From: Synechococcus sp. BSA11S
GTDB taxonomy: Bacteria > Cyanobacteriota > Cyanobacteriia > PCC-6307 > Cyanobiaceae
Assembly: GCF_014224355.1 (NCBI RefSeq)
Contig: NZ_VNWP01000002.1
Span: 124,001 to 188,000, forward strand
Length of the DNA stretch: 64,000 bases
Reading direction: 5' to 3'
In this document: positions 62,072-64,000 of the stretch, in pieces
How the letters are laid out: each line of letters starts with the position of its first letter
Position numbering within the stretch: the stretch's first letter is position 1
Program-made: the position numbers and the translations under genes
The notes under the pieces: generated by a model
Databases searched by the model: none
Told to the model about the DNA's origin: nothing
The model's input: only the letters and a program-made list of their open reading frames with translations

Positions 62072-63751
62072 TTGCTTCCAACTGATGTGACATCGGCTAC
62101 CCCTGCTCATCCCACCGGCCCGGAACCGCCGCTGGATCTGGCCAGTCTGATCAGGGCCCTGAGCCGCGCCGAGGCCTATCCAGACGACGCCTGGGGAGAG
62201 CTTCCAGTGGAGCAACGCCGGGTGGAGGTGGTTCAGACCCACATCAGCGTGGTCTTCCTCAGCGGCCGGCGCGCCTACAAGCTCAAGAAGCCCCTGAGCT
62301 TCTGGGGTCTGCTCGATTACGGCAGTGCCGAGCAGCGTCTGCACTGGTGTCGCGAAGAAGTCAGGCTCAACAGCCGCCTGGCACCTGATCTCTACCTCGG
62401 GGTGGCGCCGGTGCTGCGCTTCACAGACGGCGGGGCCAGGGTCGGTGCCCTCGACACGGAGCTGGAGGGGGGGGAGCACGTGGTGGTGATGCGCCGCTTC
62501 GAGGCCGGAGCCACCCTCGCCAGCCGGCTGGCGGCCGGCCGGGTCAGCGAAGCGGATCTGCAGCGTCTGGGCGAGCGCATCGCCGGCTTCCACGATCAGA
62601 ACCGGCTGGAGCCCGCCCTGGCCAAGGGCGCCGACCGGCGCTTTGCGGCGGTGCTGCGCAGCAATGTCTGCGCCACCCGCCGCTCGGTTCCTGAGCTGTT
62701 TCCTGCGGGTGTTCATGAGCTGCTCGTCGGCGGCCTGGCCCTGGCCCTTCGCCGATCCCGCCACGTCCTGCGCCAGCGGCTGGCGGCGGGAGCGGTCGTG
62801 GATGGCCACGGCGACCTGCGGCTTGAGCACGTGCTGCTCGAGCCGGCGCTGGCCGTGGTCGATGGAGTGGAGTTCAACGCCGACCTGCGCCAGGTGGATC
62901 GGGCCTCCGACCTCGCCTTTCTGGTGATGGACCTGCAGGCCTCGGGTCACGCCGCTTGCATCCCAGCCTTGCTGAAGGGCTACGGCCAGATGATCGAGCC
63001 AGCCGTGCTTGGGCTCTTCTGTGCCTACCGTGCCCACGTGCGGGCCAAGGTGGAAGCAGCCACCAGCGGCGAAGCGGAGATCCCCCGGCCCCAGCGCCAG
63101 GGCGCCGAGGTGATGGCGCGGCGCTACCTCAGCCTGGCGCTGGCCTATGCCTTCAGGGGGCTGAGCCCCCCGGCCCTGATCCTGCTCCATGGTCTCTCCG
63201 GCAGTGGCAAGAGCCATCTGGCCAAACGACTGACCCCCTGGCTGCTGGCCGGCCTCCACCGCAGCGACCTGATCCGCAAACGGCTGCACGGTCTGCAGCC
63301 CCTGCAGCGGCCATCACTCCAGGAGACACGGCAGCTCTACGGCCCCATCGCCGATCAACGCACCGAGGCTGCCCTGCTCGACGCCGCCGCGGCCAGCCTG
63401 ACCAGGGGGGACTGGGTGCTGCTGGATGCCACACACCTGAAGTCCGCCAGCCGGGAGAGAGCCATGCAACTGGCAGGGCGCCTCGGGGCGATCAGCCTCG
63501 TGCTGGACGTTCAGGCCGATCAGGCCTTGCTAAAGCAGCGCTTGGAGCGGCGCGGGCTGCTGGATGACGATCCCAGCGATGCGAATCTGCCCGTCCTGCA
63601 GGAGCAGATGCGTTCTGCCGAACCACTCACCCCAGGTGAGCAGGAATGCAGCGTGGTAGTGGATTCTCGGACGGACCTGGATGACTCGGCTGTGCTGATG
63701 GCGCTGTGGGAGCACTGGCGGGCACGGCTGAAAACCCTGCGCCGTGCGTGA
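62072..63751 (+). CDS. Two-domain protein: aminoglycoside phosphotransferase-like plus P-loop kinase
   Basis: A 559-residue fusion. Residues about 20-345 resemble the kinase-like COG2187 domain: VVFLSGRRAYKLKKPLSFWG with a Lys pair, VVMRRFEAG, DGHGDLRLEHVL with the catalytic-loop Asp, and VDGVEFNADLRQVDRASDLA with the metal Asp. Residues about 365-555 are a P-loop kinase with LLHGLSGSGKSHLAKRL (Walker A near 375), HRSDLIRKRLHG and WVLLDATHLKS, like the COG0645/zeta-toxin-type kinases. Substrate unknown. TTG 62072 or GTG 62087 is the start; there is no ATG nearby. Divergent from futA. Confidence 0.83.
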   Translation: MLPTDVTSATPAHPTGPEPPLDLASLIRALSRAEAYPDDAWGELPVEQRRVEVVQTHISVVFLSGRRAYKLKKPLSFWGLLDYGSAEQRLHWCREEVRLNSRLAPDLYLGVAPVLRFTDGGARVGALDTELEGGEHVVVMRRFEAGATLASRLAAGRVSEADLQRLGERIAGFHDQNRLEPALAKGADRRFAAVLRSNVCATRRSVPELFPAGVHELLVGGLALALRRSRHVLRQRLAAGAVVDGHGDLRLEHVLLEPALAVVDGVEFNADLRQVDRASDLAFLVMDLQASGHAACIPALLKGYGQMIEPAVLGLFCAYRAHVRAKVEAATSGEAEIPRPQRQGAEVMARRYLSLALAYAFRGLSPPALILLHGLSGSGKSHLAKRLTPWLLAGLHRSDLIRKRLHGLQPLQRPSLQETRQLYGPIADQRTEAALLDAAAASLTRGDWVLLDATHLKSASRERAMQLAGRLGAISLVLDVQADQALLKQRLERRGLLDDDPSDANLPVLQEQMRSAEPLTPGEQECSVVVDSRTDLDDSAVLMALWEHWRARLKTLRRA

Positions 63752-63992
63752 CAGGCGAGCCAAGACCGCGAATGGCTCAGCCAGGTTGTGCTCAAGCACA
63801 TTGACAACCAACCCCAGCCTCGCTTCCGTCATCGAGGGCACGTCTGGCTCTGAGGGAGCCACATTGGGGCTTCAGCTCGGCGGTGTTGGTTCGGCGAGGG
63901 CTGGGGAAGGGCAGGCGAGAAAGATCAACCTCGTAAATCATTGCAGAGTTCTCTGATTGTTCTTGACGGGAGACCAACAGGAGTCCGGCACC
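63752..63992. other. Intergenic region at right edge
   Basis: About 240 bases with no convincing gene. A TTGACA at 63799-63804 could be a -35 box, but no matching -10 follows at the proper distance. Short frames on both strands here look unlike proteins. Confidence 0.4.
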
Positions 63993-64000
63993 ATGATCCC
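63993..64000 (+). CDS. Start of next gene (partial)
   Basis: An ATG at 63993 preceded by AGGAG, about nine bases upstream, at the very edge of the window. Only the first two codons are visible, so nothing can be said about the product. Confidence 0.35.

Noticed and set aside
61796-63289. 497-codon minus-strand frame opposite the P-loop fusion gene
   Set aside because: Antisense shadow; runs across the divergent promoter region and into futA in another frame.
1-64000. tRNA, rRNA, CRISPR arrays, insertion sequences
   Set aside because: Reading the gaps by eye gave no cloverleaf or TTCGAAT arm in a tRNA context, no regular spaced repeats and no transposase. A tRNAscan or CRISPR search could still find something small.

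Overview
The window is chromosomal DNA from a high-GC picocyanobacterium of the Synechococcus/Cyanobium group. Direct evidence is a psbA (photosystem II D1) gene, plastocyanin and cytochrome c6 side by side, an ndhD subunit, menB/menD for phylloquinone, glycogen genes, many cyanobacteria-restricted families (Ycf51, DUF760, DUF2605, DUF4336, DUF4332) and scattered copies of the cyanobacterial palindrome GCGATCGC (for example at 79-86, 983-990, 20592-20599, 36082-36089, 57623-57630). The species assignment is an inference. I saw no rRNA, tRNA, CRISPR array, insertion sequence or prophage. Genes are densely packed with frequent 1-4 base stop/start overlaps, and codon use is uniformly GC-rich, which is also why long antisense reading frames are everywhere.

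Layout. 1-3685: cell-wall and glycogen genes on the minus strand (partial murF, a membrane protein, glgA, an L,D-transpeptidase). 3686-9437: small hypothetical, menB-menD, divergent signal peptidase lepB, DUF760 and DUF4336 proteins. 9443-13295: an ABC cassette that I read as the manganese importer mntCAB, directly downstream of a low-light type psbA with its own terminator. 13507-18867: a degenerate GTPase-like DUF697 membrane protein, two unknown proteins leading into trpS, a secreted lambda-endolysin-like lysozyme, a TM2 protein and DUF2605. 18944-26746: thrS, glucokinase, thrB, ndhD, M3 oligopeptidase. 26768-30027: lipase-like, folB, proA and an ROK sugar kinase. 30043-38272: very long TamB-like envelope protein, Ycf51, DUF4332, a small exported protein, a CocE-type hydrolase and a DUF3887 protein. 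38330-43616: glgB, hemE, an epimerase, petE and petJ. 43779-47589: a Nif11-like protein, two small genes and clpB. 47673-51208: a complete dTDP-L-rhamnose operon (rmlA-D-B-C). 51212-56988: xthA, small exported and TPR proteins, an AAA-less M41 protease, larC and a flippase-like membrane protein. 57061-62013: an apparent iron island with a Fur regulator, a Crp-family regulator, a phytase-like esterase and the FutB/FutA ferric transporter. 62072-63751: a kinase-like/P-loop fusion protein, then the start of one more gene at 63993.

Together the genes describe a phototroph's core: photosynthetic electron carriers, metal supply for them (Mn next to psbA; Fe under two candidate operators), carbon storage, and envelope building. 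No wholly new multi-gene defence or mobile system is visible. The most unusual items are the inverted repeats set tightly against the starts of fur and the Crp-family gene, the esterase-like gene that lacks a normal start codon, the stand-alone M41 protease, the lone larC, the Nif11-like protein without a peptide core, and the psbA-mntCAB adjacency.
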